NCBI RefSeq assembly: GCF_019203985.1
Contig: NZ_JAGSPD010000009.1
Span: 119,678-183,677 of the forward strand
Source: Winogradskyella luteola
Lineage (GTDB): Bacteria; Bacteroidota; Bacteroidia; Flavobacteriales; Flavobacteriaceae
DNA: 64,000 bases
Direction: 5' to 3'
Below the pieces are notes generated by a model that worked only from the letters and a program-made list of their open reading frames with translations, did not search any database and was not told the DNA's origin. Positions within the stretch are counted from its first letter, which is position 1, and each line of letters starts with the position of its first letter. This document shows, piece after piece, positions 1 through 9,699 of this stretch. The position numbers were made by a program, and so were the translations under genes.

Positions 1-1341
1 CCTTTATTTTCTGGTTGTACAGATGGCAACAGAATTCCTATAACGGTAGATGTATTTGAATTACCAGTGGCTAACGATGTTACAATTATACAATGTGACG
101 ATGAAGAAGTAGATGGCATTTCAACTTTTAATCTTAATAATTATACGGATGATATTATTAGGGACGAGCTAGGGCAAGTAAACCCAAATTGGAATATTAC
201 ATTTTATGAGGATGAAAACCTTACAGTCCCAATTAATGGTGGTAATTATATAAACACAAGTAATTTTCAAGTTGTTTATGTTCAGGTTTTTGATGAGCTT
301 ACAAATTGTTTAAGTACGTCTGAAGTAACTTTACAAGTCAATACTTCTAATGGTATTGTTGCCAATCTCGAAGTGTGTGACGACTTTATTGTTGATGGTT
401 TTGTTTTTTTTGATTTAACCGAAGCAGATAATCAAATACTTGATAGTGCGCCTGTCAATGCTACTATTCAATATTATGTAACTTATAACGAAGCCTTATT
501 AAGAATTAATGAGATTACAGAAGACTATTTTAACGAAGTTGCCTATAATCAAACGGTATATGCAAGAGTGGATATTGATAACACATGTTACTCTATCAAT
601 CCAGTCAATTTAACAGTAAAAGAGCTGCCTAATGTAACACAATATGAGGAGGTCTATTATTGTCTCAATAGTTTTCCAGAATCCATTACTTTAGATGGTG
701 GAATTATTAATGACATTCCCAATAATTATGCTTATGATTGGTCAACAGGTGACACAACAATACATATAGATGTCAATGAAATAGGAACTTATGAGGTCTT
801 TGTAACCAGACCTACAGGCTGTGCCAATAGGAGAACGATTGTTGTTAAACCATCGAGTACAGCTACAATTGAAACAATTGAAGTAGCGGACATATCCGAT
901 AACAACACAATTACAGTTTTGGTTTCTGGTGAAGGGGAATACGTTTATGCACTTAATAATGAAAATGGCATCTACCAAGAGTCCAATACTTTCGAAAATG
1001 TTTTACCTGGAATACACACGGTTTATGTAAAAGATATAAAAGCAGACTGTGGTATTGTTTCTGAAGTGATCTCTGTATTAGGTTTCCCTAAGTTTTTTAC
1101 CCCAAATGGAGATATGGTAAATGATACTTGGCAAATCTTAGGGTTTTCAACTCAGTTTCCAGTAACTGCCAGAGTTGAGATTTTTAACCGTTATGGTAAA
1201 ATTATCACAATACTCACAGAGAATAATCAAAAATGGGATGGTAAGTACAATGGTAAATTATTGCCTACTGACGACTATTGGTTTATAGCCACACTTTTAG
1301 ATGGTAGAACAATTAAAGGTCATTTTACGTTAAAACGTTAG
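1..1341 (+). CDS. T9SS type B secreted protein, C-terminal part (5' end outside window)
   Basis: The frame is open from base 1, so the start lies upstream; 446 residues are visible. Two units repeat a CDD...VDG...F-L pattern near visible residues 32 and 126, as in the Ig-like repeats of large flavobacterial adhesins. The last 85 or so residues form the gliding-motility-associated C-terminal domain (FTPNGDMVNDTW, VEIFNRYGK, WDGKYNGKLLPTDDYWF), which directs export and surface attachment through the type IX secretion system. The protein is therefore expected outside the cell or on its surface. Its exact role (adhesion, gliding or matrix) cannot be told from this fragment. The domain call is firm. 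Confidence 0.9.
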   Translation, partial: PLFSGCTDGNRIPITVDVFELPVANDVTIIQCDDEEVDGISTFNLNNYTDDIIRDELGQVNPNWNITFYEDENLTVPINGGNYINTSNFQVVYVQVFDELTNCLSTSEVTLQVNTSNGIVANLEVCDDFIVDGFVFFDLTEADNQILDSAPVNATIQYYVTYNEALLRINEITEDYFNEVAYNQTVYARVDIDNTCYSINPVNLTVKELPNVTQYEEVYYCLNSFPESITLDGGIINDIPNNYAYDWSTGDTTIHIDVNEIGTYEVFVTRPTGCANRRTIVVKPSSTATIETIEVADISDNNTITVLVSGEGEYVYALNNENGIYQESNTFENVLPGIHTVYVKDIKADCGIVSEVISVLGFPKFFTPNGDMVNDTWQILGFSTQFPVTARVEIFNRYGKIITILTENNQKWDGKYNGKLLPTDDYWFIATLLDGRTIKGHFTLKR

Positions 1342-1401
1342 TTTTATCCTATTACTTTGCAATAATTAATAAGAGCTATTCTTTTCTTAAACAAGTTCTA
1401 A

Positions 1402-2034
1402 TTATAATGAGTTGTTTACTGTAACCTTTTTCCCTTTTATTTTAGATAATATGGTCCATGTACTATCTCGTAATACTTTATAATTCCAATCAAAACTATT
1501 TGCACTGATATTATAAAAAGTGATTTTCCAATTTAACGACTCATCGTGCATTACTATTTCTTCTGAAGAGCTATTATAATTGGCTTGCCAAATAGGGGAC
1601 ATCGTGTTTTTTCTATTATCTAGCCAAATACATTGCCATTTTTCTAACTGAGGATTAAACAATCTCATATTAATTCCGTTGAAATCTCTGCCAAGAGTGA
1701 TTGTGTTATTGGTACTATCTGTAACTTTTTCCGTCCATGTATCTTCAATAGCATAGCCATCTAATGTATATTTAAATACCCATTTGGCCTTACTTTTATG
1801 CCAAGTTGAGTCTGGTAATAAATCGTAGGATGTACAATCCCATTGTCCTACTAATTGACCAAATTGAAGCGTTTCTGGCGGAGCATTTGGGTTGAGCTCA
1901 CCAAAAGTAATTTCGTTTTTGGTTTCGGTTGTTGCGTCGTGAGAGTTTGAAGTTTTCTTCTGAATAAATAGTACGTAGCATAGCACTGATAAGGTCAGTA
2001 GAAATAAGGTTGCAAAAATAGGTTTTGATTTCAT
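1402..2034 (-). CDS. Exported or membrane-anchored DUF1579-like protein
   Basis: A 210-residue protein with an N-terminal hydrophobic segment (residues 5-25) followed by a Ser/Thr-rich linker, so it is probably an anchored periplasmic protein. The body has the pattern of small beta-barrel proteins of the DUF1579 type: GQWDCTSYDL near residue 64, then alternating strands with W-rich motifs (WTEKVTDS, WQCIWLDNR, SPIWQANY). The family has no established biochemical role. It stands alone, convergent with the secreted protein before it and about 100 bp from the TPM cluster. I know this only as a hypothetical protein; the DUF1579 link is by pattern and is uncertain. Confidence 0.6.
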   Translation of the reverse strand: MKSKPIFATLFLLTLSVLCYVLFIQKKTSNSHDATTETKNEITFGELNPNAPPETLQFGQLVGQWDCTSYDLLPDSTWHKSKAKWVFKYTLDGYAIEDTWTEKVTDSTNNTITLGRDFNGINMRLFNPQLEKWQCIWLDNRKNTMSPIWQANYNSSSEEIVMHDESLNWKITFYNISANSFDWNYKVLRDSTWTILSKIKGKKVTVNNSL

Positions 2035-2139
2035 TTAGAAATAGTTTTCAACAAGTAACTCATAAAACTTATAAATAGGGTAAGCATTTACAATTATTAA
2101 CTTTTGGAGAAATTGAAAATTTGAAAAGTAAACTTTCCA

Positions 2140-2640
2140 TTAATCCCAAAGTACAAATAATGAATCCAGAGCTTTCTTAGTGCCAGTATAATAATCTTCA
2201 GTTTTTAAATTGGGTAAGATGATGCGCTCAATAATTACTTTACACTCATAATCCGAAATTGTTTTTTCTGTTCCTAGACCTGTTGTTATGGCAACTTTTC
2301 TGTCATGTTTAGAAATTGTGATCAATAAACCATTATTTTTTTCTTTTGTACCAATTCCCCAAGATTCTGCAACTTTAGTACTGAAATATTGAATATCCAT
2401 ATTCCCCGGAATTGAATCTAAAGTTAAAATCGCAGCTTGGTTTGTGGTATGGTTTTCATATTGAACTATTGTTTTTACCAATGAATCATGTTCAATTGGG
2501 GAGAATAAATTTGAAGTATCATAAACAACACTTTGATTAGTATTTATAGGAATATAAGATGGAGTAGTAGAAGTGTTAGTTTTTTTACAGCCAAAACAAA
2601 AAACCAAAATAATGACAGGAAAGCACAACAGATTTTTCAT
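2140..2640 (-). CDS. TPM-domain lipoprotein
   Basis: A 166-residue protein with a lipoprotein signal ending in FCFGC (Cys18), so it is probably anchored in the outer or inner membrane. The rest is one TPM domain (YgcG/Psb32 type): an early VYDTSNLFSPIE motif, a WGIGTKEKNNGLLITISKHDRK core and the VAITTGLG strand. TPM domains are linked to photosystem II repair in plants and to envelope stress functions in bacteria; the molecular activity is unsettled. This is the last of three TPM genes read from the same strand, 77 bp after the Gly-rich one, and the only one with a lipobox. Confidence 0.85.
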   Translation of the reverse strand: MKNLLCFPVIILVFCFGCKKTNTSTTPSYIPINTNQSVVYDTSNLFSPIEHDSLVKTIVQYENHTTNQAAILTLDSIPGNMDIQYFSTKVAESWGIGTKEKNNGLLITISKHDRKVAITTGLGTEKTISDYECKVIIERIILPNLKTEDYYTGTKKALDSLFVLWD

Positions 2641-2717
2641 TTTATATTTTTGGTTTGAAATTTAAAACTTAGAATTTTAAAAGCTACATATCGCCAATTG
2701 AATGCTCAAAACTAAAA

Positions 2718-3548
2718 TCACCATCCGCCTGAAGCTCCACCACCTCCAAAGCTTCCACCGCCGAAGCCGCCACCAAAACCACCTCCGCCAAAACTTCCAC
2801 CACCAGAACTACCGCCAAAGCCACCAGAAGATGATCCTCTAGAATAACTACCTCTTCCCATGTTGCTTAGAATGATAGCTTCAAGAATACTTTTAGCGCT
2901 ATCGGAACGATTGCCGCGATTTCCACCTTTTCCACCTCCTCTTCGGCTTTTGGAAATGGCTATGATAAAAATGATAAAAATGATGAATAAGAAAAACAAG
3001 ATTCCAAAAGGAAAGTTAGTGCCATTACTCTGTCGTGAACCTTGATATTCTCCAGTCATAACTTCAAATATGGCATCAGTTGCACGATTCAACCCTCCAT
3101 AGTAATCATTGCGTTTAAAATAGGGAATTATATCTCTATTGATAATCCGTTTGCTCATGGCATCAGTAAGTAAATGCTCAACGCCTTTGCCTGTGTTAAT
3201 GCCAATCTTTCGATCGTCTTTAGCAAGCAGTATAAAAATGCCATTGTCTTTGTCGGCTTGACCAATACCCCATTTTTCTGCCCATTGCGCACCTAGATAA
3301 TTGATGTATTCTCCGTTTGTAGAGCTTATGGTTGCGATTACAATTTGTGTTGATGTTGTATCTGAATATCGTATAAGTTTTTGCTCTAAGCTGTTTTTTT
3401 GAGATGGAGACAACAAGCCAATTTCATCATAAACACTTGTTTGTTCTTTTGGTACAGGAGGAATTTTATATTGTGCATAGACACTTAATGTGCCTGCTAG
3501 AAAAAGTATAAGGCTTAACTTAAAAATTATATGTCGTATACCTTGCAT
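2718..3548 (-). CDS. TPM-domain membrane protein with Gly-rich tail (YgcG family)
   Basis: A 276-residue protein: signal peptide (1-25), TPM domain (about 30-165; VYDEIGLLSPSQK, WGIGQADKDNGIFILLAKDDRK, IGINTGKGVEHLLTD), one transmembrane helix (about 180-200), a basic cytoplasmic stretch (KSRRGGGKGG) and a tail made almost only of Gly, Ser and Phe. This is the standard YgcG layout, with the TPM domain outside the cytoplasmic membrane and the Gly-rich tail inside. The start codon overlaps the stop of the upstream TPM gene (TGATG), which implies translational coupling. Together with lemA the group forms the common LemA-TPM neighbourhood. Confidence 0.9.
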   Translation of the reverse strand: MQGIRHIIFKLSLILFLAGTLSVYAQYKIPPVPKEQTSVYDEIGLLSPSQKNSLEQKLIRYSDTTSTQIVIATISSTNGEYINYLGAQWAEKWGIGQADKDNGIFILLAKDDRKIGINTGKGVEHLLTDAMSKRIINRDIIPYFKRNDYYGGLNRATDAIFEVMTGEYQGSRQSNGTNFPFGILFFLFIIFIIFIIAISKSRRGGGKGGNRGNRSDSAKSILEAIILSNMGRGSYSRGSSSGGFGGSSGGGSFGGGGFGGGFGGGSFGGGGASGGW

Positions 3549-3985
3549 CAGCCTTTAGAAATTGTGTTGTCTAATTCATCCCTATCTCCATGGCGCCAAG
3601 GGAAATGTTTAGATAGTACATTGCCAGCTTCTTCAATTCCGTCGATAATACCCTGCTTAAAATTACCAGACTTGAATTGCAGAGCGATTTTATCGCGCGT
3701 AGAATTCCAAAAATCGCCATCGACTTTGTTGTTGATGCCTTGATCTCCGAAAATCACAAAAGCTTTGTTATCGACCGCAACATAGATGAGTACACCATTT
3801 TGCTGTTTGGTATTGTCCATTTTGAGAATATAAAATATATCGAGCGCACGTTCGTATACATCGATGTCGCACTGCTGTTCTATATGTACGCGAATTTCGC
3901 CCGAAGTCTCAAGCTCGGCATTACGTATGGCTGCAACGATTTCCTGTTCTTCTGCTGTTGTAAGGAAATCTTCAATATGTGGCAT
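3548..3985 (-). CDS. TPM-domain protein without signal peptide
   Basis: A 145-residue TPM protein that starts directly in the domain: FLTTAEEQEIVAAIRNAE, then TSGEIRVHIEQQC, NGVLIYVAVDNKAFVIFGDQGIN and KSGNFKQGIIDGIEEAG. No signal peptide or membrane segment is visible, so unlike its two neighbours it should be cytoplasmic. Proteins of this shape usually sit between LemA and a secreted TPM protein in Bacteroidota. It lies 11 bp after lemA and ends on the start codon of the next TPM gene. Confidence 0.88.
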   Translation of the reverse strand: MPHIEDFLTTAEEQEIVAAIRNAELETSGEIRVHIEQQCDIDVYERALDIFYILKMDNTKQQNGVLIYVAVDNKAFVIFGDQGINNKVDGDFWNSTRDKIALQFKSGNFKQGIIDGIEEAGNVLSKHFPWRHGDRDELDNTISKG

Positions 3986-3996
3986 GCTGCAATTTA

Positions 3997-4590
3997 TTAA
4001 AAATTGAATTCTACGTCAGGTGCATTTTCGCTTCCAGCGTCCGCTTTATAATAACCCATTTCATCGAAACCTAAAATACCGGCTATAAGTTTGTTGGGAA
4101 AAGTTCTAACATGGTTATTATAAGGCTCAACAGCTTGGTTAAAACGATCTCTTGCAATATTGATTCGGTTTTCTGTACCTTCTAGTTGACTTTGCAGTTC
4201 AATGAAATTTTGATTGGCTTTCAATTCTGGATAGCGTTCAACTGTGACCAGTAAACGTGATAGTGCACTACTCAATCCACTTTGGGCTTGTTGAAATCTT
4301 GCTAGATTTTCAGCATTCAAATCTTCTGTGTTACTAATGTTTATTTCTGGTTTTGACGCTTCTGCACGTGCTTTGATTACAGCTTCTAGTGTGCCTTTTT
4401 CAAAATCTGCGGCACCTTGTACAGTTTTAACTAGATTACCAATGAGATCATTACGTCTTTGATAACTACTTTCAACATTAGACCATGATTTCTTTGCAGA
4501 TTCTTCAAGCTCAACAGCTTTATTGTTTACATTCATTCCCCAGAATGCTGCTAATAATATGAGAATAATTGGAATTATCCATTTTTTCAT
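3997..4590 (-). CDS. LemA family protein
   Basis: A 197-residue protein with one N-terminal membrane helix (residues 3-20) followed by the long helical LemA domain: SWSNVESSYQRRNDLIGNLV, VKTVQGAADFEKGTLEAVIKA, VERYPELKANQNFIELQSQL, EGTENRINIARDRFNQAVEP, YNNHVRTFPNKLIAGILGF. These are the most conserved family blocks and the length is typical. LemA proteins are membrane-tethered helical bundles of unproven activity. Placement 11 bp before a TPM gene suggests they act together at the envelope. Confidence 0.93.
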   Translation of the reverse strand: MKKWIIPIILILLAAFWGMNVNNKAVELEESAKKSWSNVESSYQRRNDLIGNLVKTVQGAADFEKGTLEAVIKARAEASKPEINISNTEDLNAENLARFQQAQSGLSSALSRLLVTVERYPELKANQNFIELQSQLEGTENRINIARDRFNQAVEPYNNHVRTFPNKLIAGILGFDEMGYYKADAGSENAPDVEFNF

Positions 4591-4602
4591 AATAAGTTGG
4601 TT

Positions 4603-4932
4603 TTAAAGTTGTGTTTTTATTTTAATAAGTTGTGCTTTAATACTTTCGAGTTTTTCTATAATTTCAAACTTTTCCAAGGATTGTTTCTTTTCTTCCTTTA
4701 AATGGGTTTTTGCACCTTCTAAGGTAAAACCACGCTCCTTGACTAAATGATAAATAAACTTAAGATTCTTAATGTCCTCTGGCGTAAATTTTCGGTTGCC
4801 CTTGGTATTCTTTTTTGGTTTAATAACGTCAAACTCCTTTTCCCAAAAACGAATTAAGGATGCGTTGACGTTAAAAGCCTTGGCAACTTCACCAATGCCG
4901 TAATAGCGCTTATCGGGTAATTCTATTTGCAT
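4603..4932 (-). CDS. MerR family transcriptional regulator
   Basis: A 109-residue protein with a MerR winged helix-turn-helix at residues 9-78 (YYGIGEVAKAFNVNASLIRF, WEKEFDVIKPKKNTKGNRKF, then KNLKFIYHLVKERGFTLEGA) and a short coiled-coil tail (ESIKAQLIKIKTQL). It lacks the Cys-containing effector loop of metal-sensing MerR members, so no ligand can be assigned. It begins 1 bp after the M23 peptidase gene and ends 12 bp before lemA, so it is a member of this operon. A MerR regulator next to an M23 peptidase is common in Flavobacteriaceae. Confidence 0.9.
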   Translation of the reverse strand: MQIELPDKRYYGIGEVAKAFNVNASLIRFWEKEFDVIKPKKNTKGNRKFTPEDIKNLKFIYHLVKERGFTLEGAKTHLKEEKKQSLEKFEIIEKLESIKAQLIKIKTQL

Positions 4933-4933
4933 G

Positions 4934-5905
4934 TTAATCGAGAGATTGGTTTTCTAATGACGCTTTTTTGAGCAGTATATCAAATTCTAGAGGTGATAAA
5001 TTACCGTAGTAAAAATTAATAGGGTTGATACGTTCACCATCCTTAAAAATCTCGTAATGTAAATGCGGAGCTTCTGAACGCCCTGTACTACCAACATATC
5101 CAATTAAATCGCCTCGTTTTACACGCTGATTAACACGGACATTGTATTTGTACAAGTGAGCATAGAGTGACATATAGCCATAGCCATGATCGATACGTAT
5201 ATGTTTCCCATAACCTGATGAACTATTGTCTGCACGTTTTATTATACCATCCCCAGTAGCATAAACAGGTGTGCCGCGTGGTGCTGTAAAATCCATACCA
5301 AAATGAAATTTTCTGGCTTTTGTAAATGGATCGGTTCTGTAACCATAACCTGATGCCATTCGTGTTAGGTTTTCATTATTTACAGGTTGTATAGCAGGTA
5401 TAGCTTCCAAGAATTTTTCTTTGTCTTCTGCCAATTTTGCAATTTCGTCCAAGGATTTGGATTGTACTACAATAGCTTTTTCGAGCATGTCCAAGCGCTT
5501 ATTACTTTCCGCTATCAATTGCGAATTGTCAAAACCTTCAAACTTTTTGTAGCGGTTTATCCCACCAAAACCAGCACGTCGTTGCTCTTCTGGTATCGGG
5601 TTGGCTTCAAAATATAATCTGTATATGGCATTGTCGCGTTCTTCAACATTCTCTAAAGCAGCAATGGCATCGTCCATACGCTTGTTCAACAATTCGTATT
5701 GCAATTCCATATTCTGCAATTCTCTTGCTAATTGACGCTCTTTGGGAGATTCAATATAACTGCTTGCTATGGCAAAACAAAGAAAACCAAACAATGCGGC
5801 AGCTAAAAGAAAGACAGTGGCATACTTAAATGTCGTCCTTTTTTTTCGCTTTATTTTGCGGTAAGAAAGCGTTTCCGAATCGTAATAATATTTTACTTTA
5901 GCCAT
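4934..5905 (-). CDS. M23 family metallopeptidase (membrane-anchored murein hydrolase-like)
   Basis: A 323-residue protein: short basic cytoplasmic N-terminus, one membrane helix (about 27-49), a coiled coil (about 55-170) and a C-terminal peptidase M23 (LytM) domain from about 190. Zinc ligands are present in HFGMDFTAPRG and HLHYEIF, with the catalytic HGYGYMSLYAH segment between them. LytM enzymes cut peptidoglycan cross-bridges, but coiled-coil forms can instead activate amidases during division. With all ligands intact an active enzyme is likely. It is the first gene of the minus-strand cluster and is divergent from alaS. Confidence 0.92.
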   Translation of the reverse strand: MAKVKYYYDSETLSYRKIKRKKRTTFKYATVFLLAAALFGFLCFAIASSYIESPKERQLARELQNMELQYELLNKRMDDAIAALENVEERDNAIYRLYFEANPIPEEQRRAGFGGINRYKKFEGFDNSQLIAESNKRLDMLEKAIVVQSKSLDEIAKLAEDKEKFLEAIPAIQPVNNENLTRMASGYGYRTDPFTKARKFHFGMDFTAPRGTPVYATGDGIIKRADNSSSGYGKHIRIDHGYGYMSLYAHLYKYNVRVNQRVKRGDLIGYVGSTGRSEAPHLHYEIFKDGERINPINFYYGNLSPLEFDILLKKASLENQSLD

Positions 5906-5960
5906 GTTTTAATTTATGCTATTTTTGCAGCCAAAGACTCATTAAGAGCCTTGATTTTAT

Positions 5961-5995
5961 TTGCAAAACAACCAAAGATAAAAATTGTTTTGCAA
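5961..5995. promoter_or_regulatory. 11-bp inverted repeat in the alaS / M23 divergent region
   Basis: TTGCAAAACAA (5961-5971) is the exact reverse complement of TTGTTTTGCAA (5985-5995), separated by 13 bp. On the minus strand the spacer contains TATCTTTG (5980-5973), a match to the Bacteroidota -7 element TAnnTTTG, at a sensible distance from the M23 gene start at 5905. A dyad around a -7 element suggests a repressor operator. No correctly spaced -33 TTG is seen (the nearest is 12 nt away), and no T-run follows, so a terminator is unlikely. Confidence 0.4.
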
Positions 5996-6034
5996 TTGTG
6001 GTAATTTAAACGGAACAAGCTATAATTTCAGTAT

Positions 6035-8653
6035 ATGACGTCTCAAGAAATTCGTACTAAATTTTTAGAATTCTTTAAAGAAAAAGAACACCTTATTGTG
6101 CCATCGGCACCAATGGTGTTAAAAGATGACCCAACCTTAATGTTTGTAAACTCTGGTATGGCACCTTTTAAAGAGTATTTTCTCGGTAATGCTGAGCCTA
6201 AAAGAAATAGAATTGCAGACTCTCAAAAATGCCTTAGAGTTTCGGGTAAGCATAATGATTTAGAAGAAGTGGGCTATGATACTTATCATCACACACTTTT
6301 TGAAATGTTGGGCAACTGGAGTTTTGGCGATTACTTTAAAAAAGAAGCTATTGCTTGGGCTTGGGAGTTGCTAACTGAAGTTTACGGTATAGATGAAGAT
6401 ATCTTATATGTTACTGTTTTTGAAGGCAGTGATGATGCTGACAATTTAAAAATGGATCAGGAGGCCTACGATCTATGGAAAGCGTTTATTCCAGAAGATC
6501 GTATCCTTATGGGAAATAAGAAAGATAATTTTTGGGAAATGGGAGATCAAGGGCCATGTGGACCTTGTAGCGAAATTCATGTAGACATTCGTTCTGCTGA
6601 AGAGAAAGCCAAGGTTGATGGTAAATCTCTAGTAAATATGGACCATCCTCAGGTTGTTGAAATCTGGAATTTGGTCTTTATGCAATACAACCGTAAAGCC
6701 AATGGTTCTCTTGAGAGTCTGCCAAATAAACATATTGACACCGGAATGGGCTTTGAGCGTTTATGTATGGTTCTCCAAGGTGTGCAATCTAACTATGATA
6801 CGGACGTTTTTACCCCCATAATTAGAGAGATTGAAACCATTACAGACAAAGATTATGGTAAAGATGCTAAAGTAGATGTAGCGATTCGTGTAATTTCTGA
6901 TCATGTTAGAGCGGTAGCATTTTCAATTGCAGATGGACAGTTGCCGAGCAATACAGGTGCTGGTTATGTCATAAGAAGAATTTTGCGTCGTGCGGTACGA
7001 TACGGTTTTACGTTCTTGGATAAAAAGGAACCCTTTATATATCGCTTGGTTGATATTTTGAGTAAGAAAATGGGAACTGCTTTCCCTGAAATTAAATCCC
7101 AAAAACAGCTTATTGAAAATGTGATTAAAGAAGAGGAAACGTCTTTTTTAAGAACTTTAGAACAAGGGCTCATTTTATTAAATAAAATAGTTAAAGAAAC
7201 TAAAGGAGGTATAGTAGGTGGTGAAAAAGCTTTTGAATTGTATGATACCTATGGATTTCCTAAAGATTTAACCGCTTTAATTCTATCAGAAAAGAATTTA
7301 AAATTAGACGAAAAAGGGTTTGAAGAACAACTTCAAAATCAGAAGAATCGTTCACGTAAGGCAAGTGAAATAACTACTTACGATTGGGTTGTTTTTACTG
7401 GTAAAGGTGCCAAGTATAATTTTATTGGATATAATTTATTAGAGTATGATGTTGAGTTGAGAAAATATAGAAAAGTGGTTTCTGAAAAAGATGGTGAGCT
7501 TTACCAATTAGTTTTCGTAGAGACTCCTTTTTATGCAGAAGGAGGTGGTCAAGTAGGTGATAAAGGGGTTATTCAAGCATCAGACGGTAGTACGATAAAA
7601 GTTTTGGATACTAGGAATGAAAATAATGAGATTATCCACATAACGAAAAGTTTGCCAACAAACCTTGAAGGGAAATTAAGAGCAATTGTAGATAAGGAAA
7701 GACGTCGATTAATAGAATGTAACCATACCGCAACTCATTTACTACATCAAGCATTAAGAGAGATTCTAGGAACTCACGTAGAACAAAAAGGATCACTCGT
7801 AAAACCAAGCTCATTACGTTTTGATTTTTCACATTTTTCTAAAGTTAGTAAAGAGGAATTGCAGAGAATAGAAGACTTTGTTAACGATAGAATTAAAGAA
7901 AAACTAAAACTAGAAGAGGAGACAGGATTAGAGATTGAAGATGCCCTAGAAAAAGGTGCTCTAGCATTGTTTGGTGAAAAATATGGCTTTTATGTAAGAA
8001 CTATAAAATTTGGGCAATCCATTGAATTGTGTGGTGGGACTCATGTCAATAATACCGCAGATATTTGGCATTTTAAGATTACTTCAGAAAGTGCAGTTGC
8101 GGCAGGTATTCGGCGTATAGAGGCTATAACAAATGATGCGGTTAAGGATTTTTATTTTGAAAATAACAGAGCTTATTTTGAAATGAGAGATTTGCTTAAT
8201 AATTCAAAAGAACCCGTAAAGGCTTTACAAAATTTACAAGCTGAAAACGCAGATTTAAAGAAACAGATAGAACAGCTTTTAAAAGATAAAGCCAAGAACA
8301 TAAAAGGTGAGCTCAAGAACGAATTAACTGAAATTAATGGAGTTCAGTTTTTAGCAAAAAAGTTAGATTTAGATGCAGGTGGAATTAAGGATGTGTGTTT
8401 TGAGTTGGGAAGTCAGTTTGATAATCTTTTCTTGTTATTTGGTGCAGAAAATAATGGCAAAGCGATTTTGTCTTGCTATATATCAAAAGATTTGGTGGCT
8501 ACTAAAGACTTGAATGCTGGGGCTATTGTTAGAGAACTCGGTAAGCATATTCAAGGAGGAGGAGGTGGCCAACCGTTCTTTGCTACTGCTGGAGGTAAGA
8601 ATCCATCAGGAATTGAGGATGCTTTAAAGGCAGCTAAGAATTATATTGGATAG
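6035..8653 (+). CDS. alaS: Alanine--tRNA ligase
   Basis: An 872-residue cytoplasmic enzyme of usual length that charges tRNA-Ala. The class II catalytic core is at the N-terminus ([63 protein letters not shown]). The editing domain has the zinc-type motifs [12 protein letters not shown] and CGGTHVNN, which hydrolyse mischarged Ser- or Gly-tRNA. The C-Ala domain ends in a Gly-rich [15 protein letters not shown] motif. The ATG at 6035 opens directly with [13 protein letters not shown], the normal family start. It is divergent from the M23 peptidase gene and is followed closely by the GSCFA gene. Confidence 0.98.
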   Translation: MTSQEIRTKFLEFFKEKEHLIVPSAPMVLKDDPTLMFVNSGMAPFKEYFLGNAEPKRNRIADSQKCLRVSGKHNDLEEVGYDTYHHTLFEMLGNWSFGDYFKKEAIAWAWELLTEVYGIDEDILYVTVFEGSDDADNLKMDQEAYDLWKAFIPEDRILMGNKKDNFWEMGDQGPCGPCSEIHVDIRSAEEKAKVDGKSLVNMDHPQVVEIWNLVFMQYNRKANGSLESLPNKHIDTGMGFERLCMVLQGVQSNYDTDVFTPIIREIETITDKDYGKDAKVDVAIRVISDHVRAVAFSIADGQLPSNTGAGYVIRRILRRAVRYGFTFLDKKEPFIYRLVDILSKKMGTAFPEIKSQKQLIENVIKEEETSFLRTLEQGLILLNKIVKETKGGIVGGEKAFELYDTYGFPKDLTALILSEKNLKLDEKGFEEQLQNQKNRSRKASEITTYDWVVFTGKGAKYNFIGYNLLEYDVELRKYRKVVSEKDGELYQLVFVETPFYAEGGGQVGDKGVIQASDGSTIKVLDTRNENNEIIHITKSLPTNLEGKLRAIVDKERRRLIECNHTATHLLHQALREILGTHVEQKGSLVKPSSLRFDFSHFSKVSKEELQRIEDFVNDRIKEKLKLEEETGLEIEDALEKGALALFGEKYGFYVRTIKFGQSIELCGGTHVNNTADIWHFKITSESAVAAGIRRIEAITNDAVKDFYFENNRAYFEMRDLLNNSKEPVKALQNLQAENADLKKQIEQLLKDKAKNIKGELKNELTEINGVQFLAKKLDLDAGGIKDVCFELGSQFDNLFLLFGAENNGKAILSCYISKDLVATKDLNAGAIVRELGKHIQGGGGGQPFFATAGGKNPSGIEDALKAAKNYIG

Positions 8654-8661
8654 TTTTTGTC

Positions 8662-8682
8662 ATTCTGAACTTGTTTCAAAAT
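8662..8682. repeat. Degenerate copy of dispersed CTGAA / TTCAG palindrome
   Basis: ATTCTGAA (8662-8669), a 5-nt loop, then TTCAAAAT. It matches the layout of the better copies in the trp operon (arms with CTGAA and TTCAG around a 5-nt loop) but the right arm has mutated. It lies between the alaS stop and the chosen GSCFA start. Confidence 0.5.
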
Positions 8683-8693
8683 CTTATAAAGAA

Positions 8694-9644
8694 ATGAAAC
8701 TACAAACACAAATACCACTAAAGAAACAAGTACATAATCAAATAGATTATAGCTCTAAGGTATTTTTATTGGGCTCATGTTTTTCTGAGAATATAGGTCG
8801 TAAGTTTGAGTATTTAAAGTTTCAATCAGAAATAAATCCTTTTGGAATTTTATTTCACCCATTTGCTATTGAAAACCTTATTGTCAGAGCAATCAATAAA
8901 GGTTATTACTCTGAGGATGAACTCATTTTTCATAATGAACAATGGTGTTGTTTAGAAGCACATTCGAAGTTAAGCTCTACTTCTAAAGATGATTTATTAC
9001 ACCGTTTGAATGCGCAAATCGATTCAACACATCGACAAATCAAAAATTCAACTCATATCATCATTACTCTAGGCACAAGTTGGGTTTACAGATATATTAC
9101 ATCGGATAAAGTTGTTGCCAATTGCCACAAATTACCGCAAAAACAGTTTTTAAAAGAGTTATTATCTGTAGAGCAAATAACAGAATCGCTTGAGGCAATT
9201 ATTGCTCTGGTAAGAAGTATAAATTCTAAGGTCAATTTTATATTTACAGTTTCGCCAGTACGTCATCTCAAAGATGGTTTTATCGAAAACACCCAGAGTA
9301 AGTCGCATTTAATAGCTGCAATCCATAATGTAATTGAAGTAAGAAAGCAGCGATGTTATTTTCCGTCATACGAGATTGTAATGGATGAATTGCGTGATTA
9401 TCGTTTTTATGATACGGATATGATTCACCCAAATAATTTAGCTGTCGATTATATCTGGGACAAATTTAAAATGATTTGGTTAACAGACGAGACTTTAAAG
9501 ACTTTAGAGCAGGTTGTGGCGATTTTGGATAAAAAAGCGCATCAGCCTTTCAATCCAAATTCTGAAGCGCATCAACAATTTCTATCACAGCTTAGATTAG
9601 AAATTGAAGCTTTACAATCTAAATTACCACATATATCGTTTTAA
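8694..9644 (+). CDS. GSCFA domain-containing protein
   Basis: A 316-residue cytoplasmic protein named for its motif, seen here as LLGSCFSENIGRKFEYLKF near residue 24, followed by NPFGILFHP, IITLGTSWVYRY, FIFTVSPVRHLKDG and DMIHPNNLAVDYIWDKF. The GSCFA family resembles SGNH/GDSL hydrolases: the Ser after the Gly, and the late Asp...His pair, fit a catalytic triad, but no substrate is known. I chose ATG 8694 because the longer frame from 8646 would translate a degenerate palindromic repeat (HSELVSKSYKE) and overlap alaS. It probably follows alaS on the same transcript. Confidence 0.9.
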   Translation: MKLQTQIPLKKQVHNQIDYSSKVFLLGSCFSENIGRKFEYLKFQSEINPFGILFHPFAIENLIVRAINKGYYSEDELIFHNEQWCCLEAHSKLSSTSKDDLLHRLNAQIDSTHRQIKNSTHIIITLGTSWVYRYITSDKVVANCHKLPQKQFLKELLSVEQITESLEAIIALVRSINSKVNFIFTVSPVRHLKDGFIENTQSKSHLIAAIHNVIEVRKQRCYFPSYEIVMDELRDYRFYDTDMIHPNNLAVDYIWDKFKMIWLTDETLKTLEQVVAILDKKAHQPFNPNSEAHQQFLSQLRLEIEALQSKLPHISF

Positions 9645-9699
9645 AAACAATACGATATTTATCGTATAGAGGTTGTTTAAAATTATAGTTTATTTGTAT

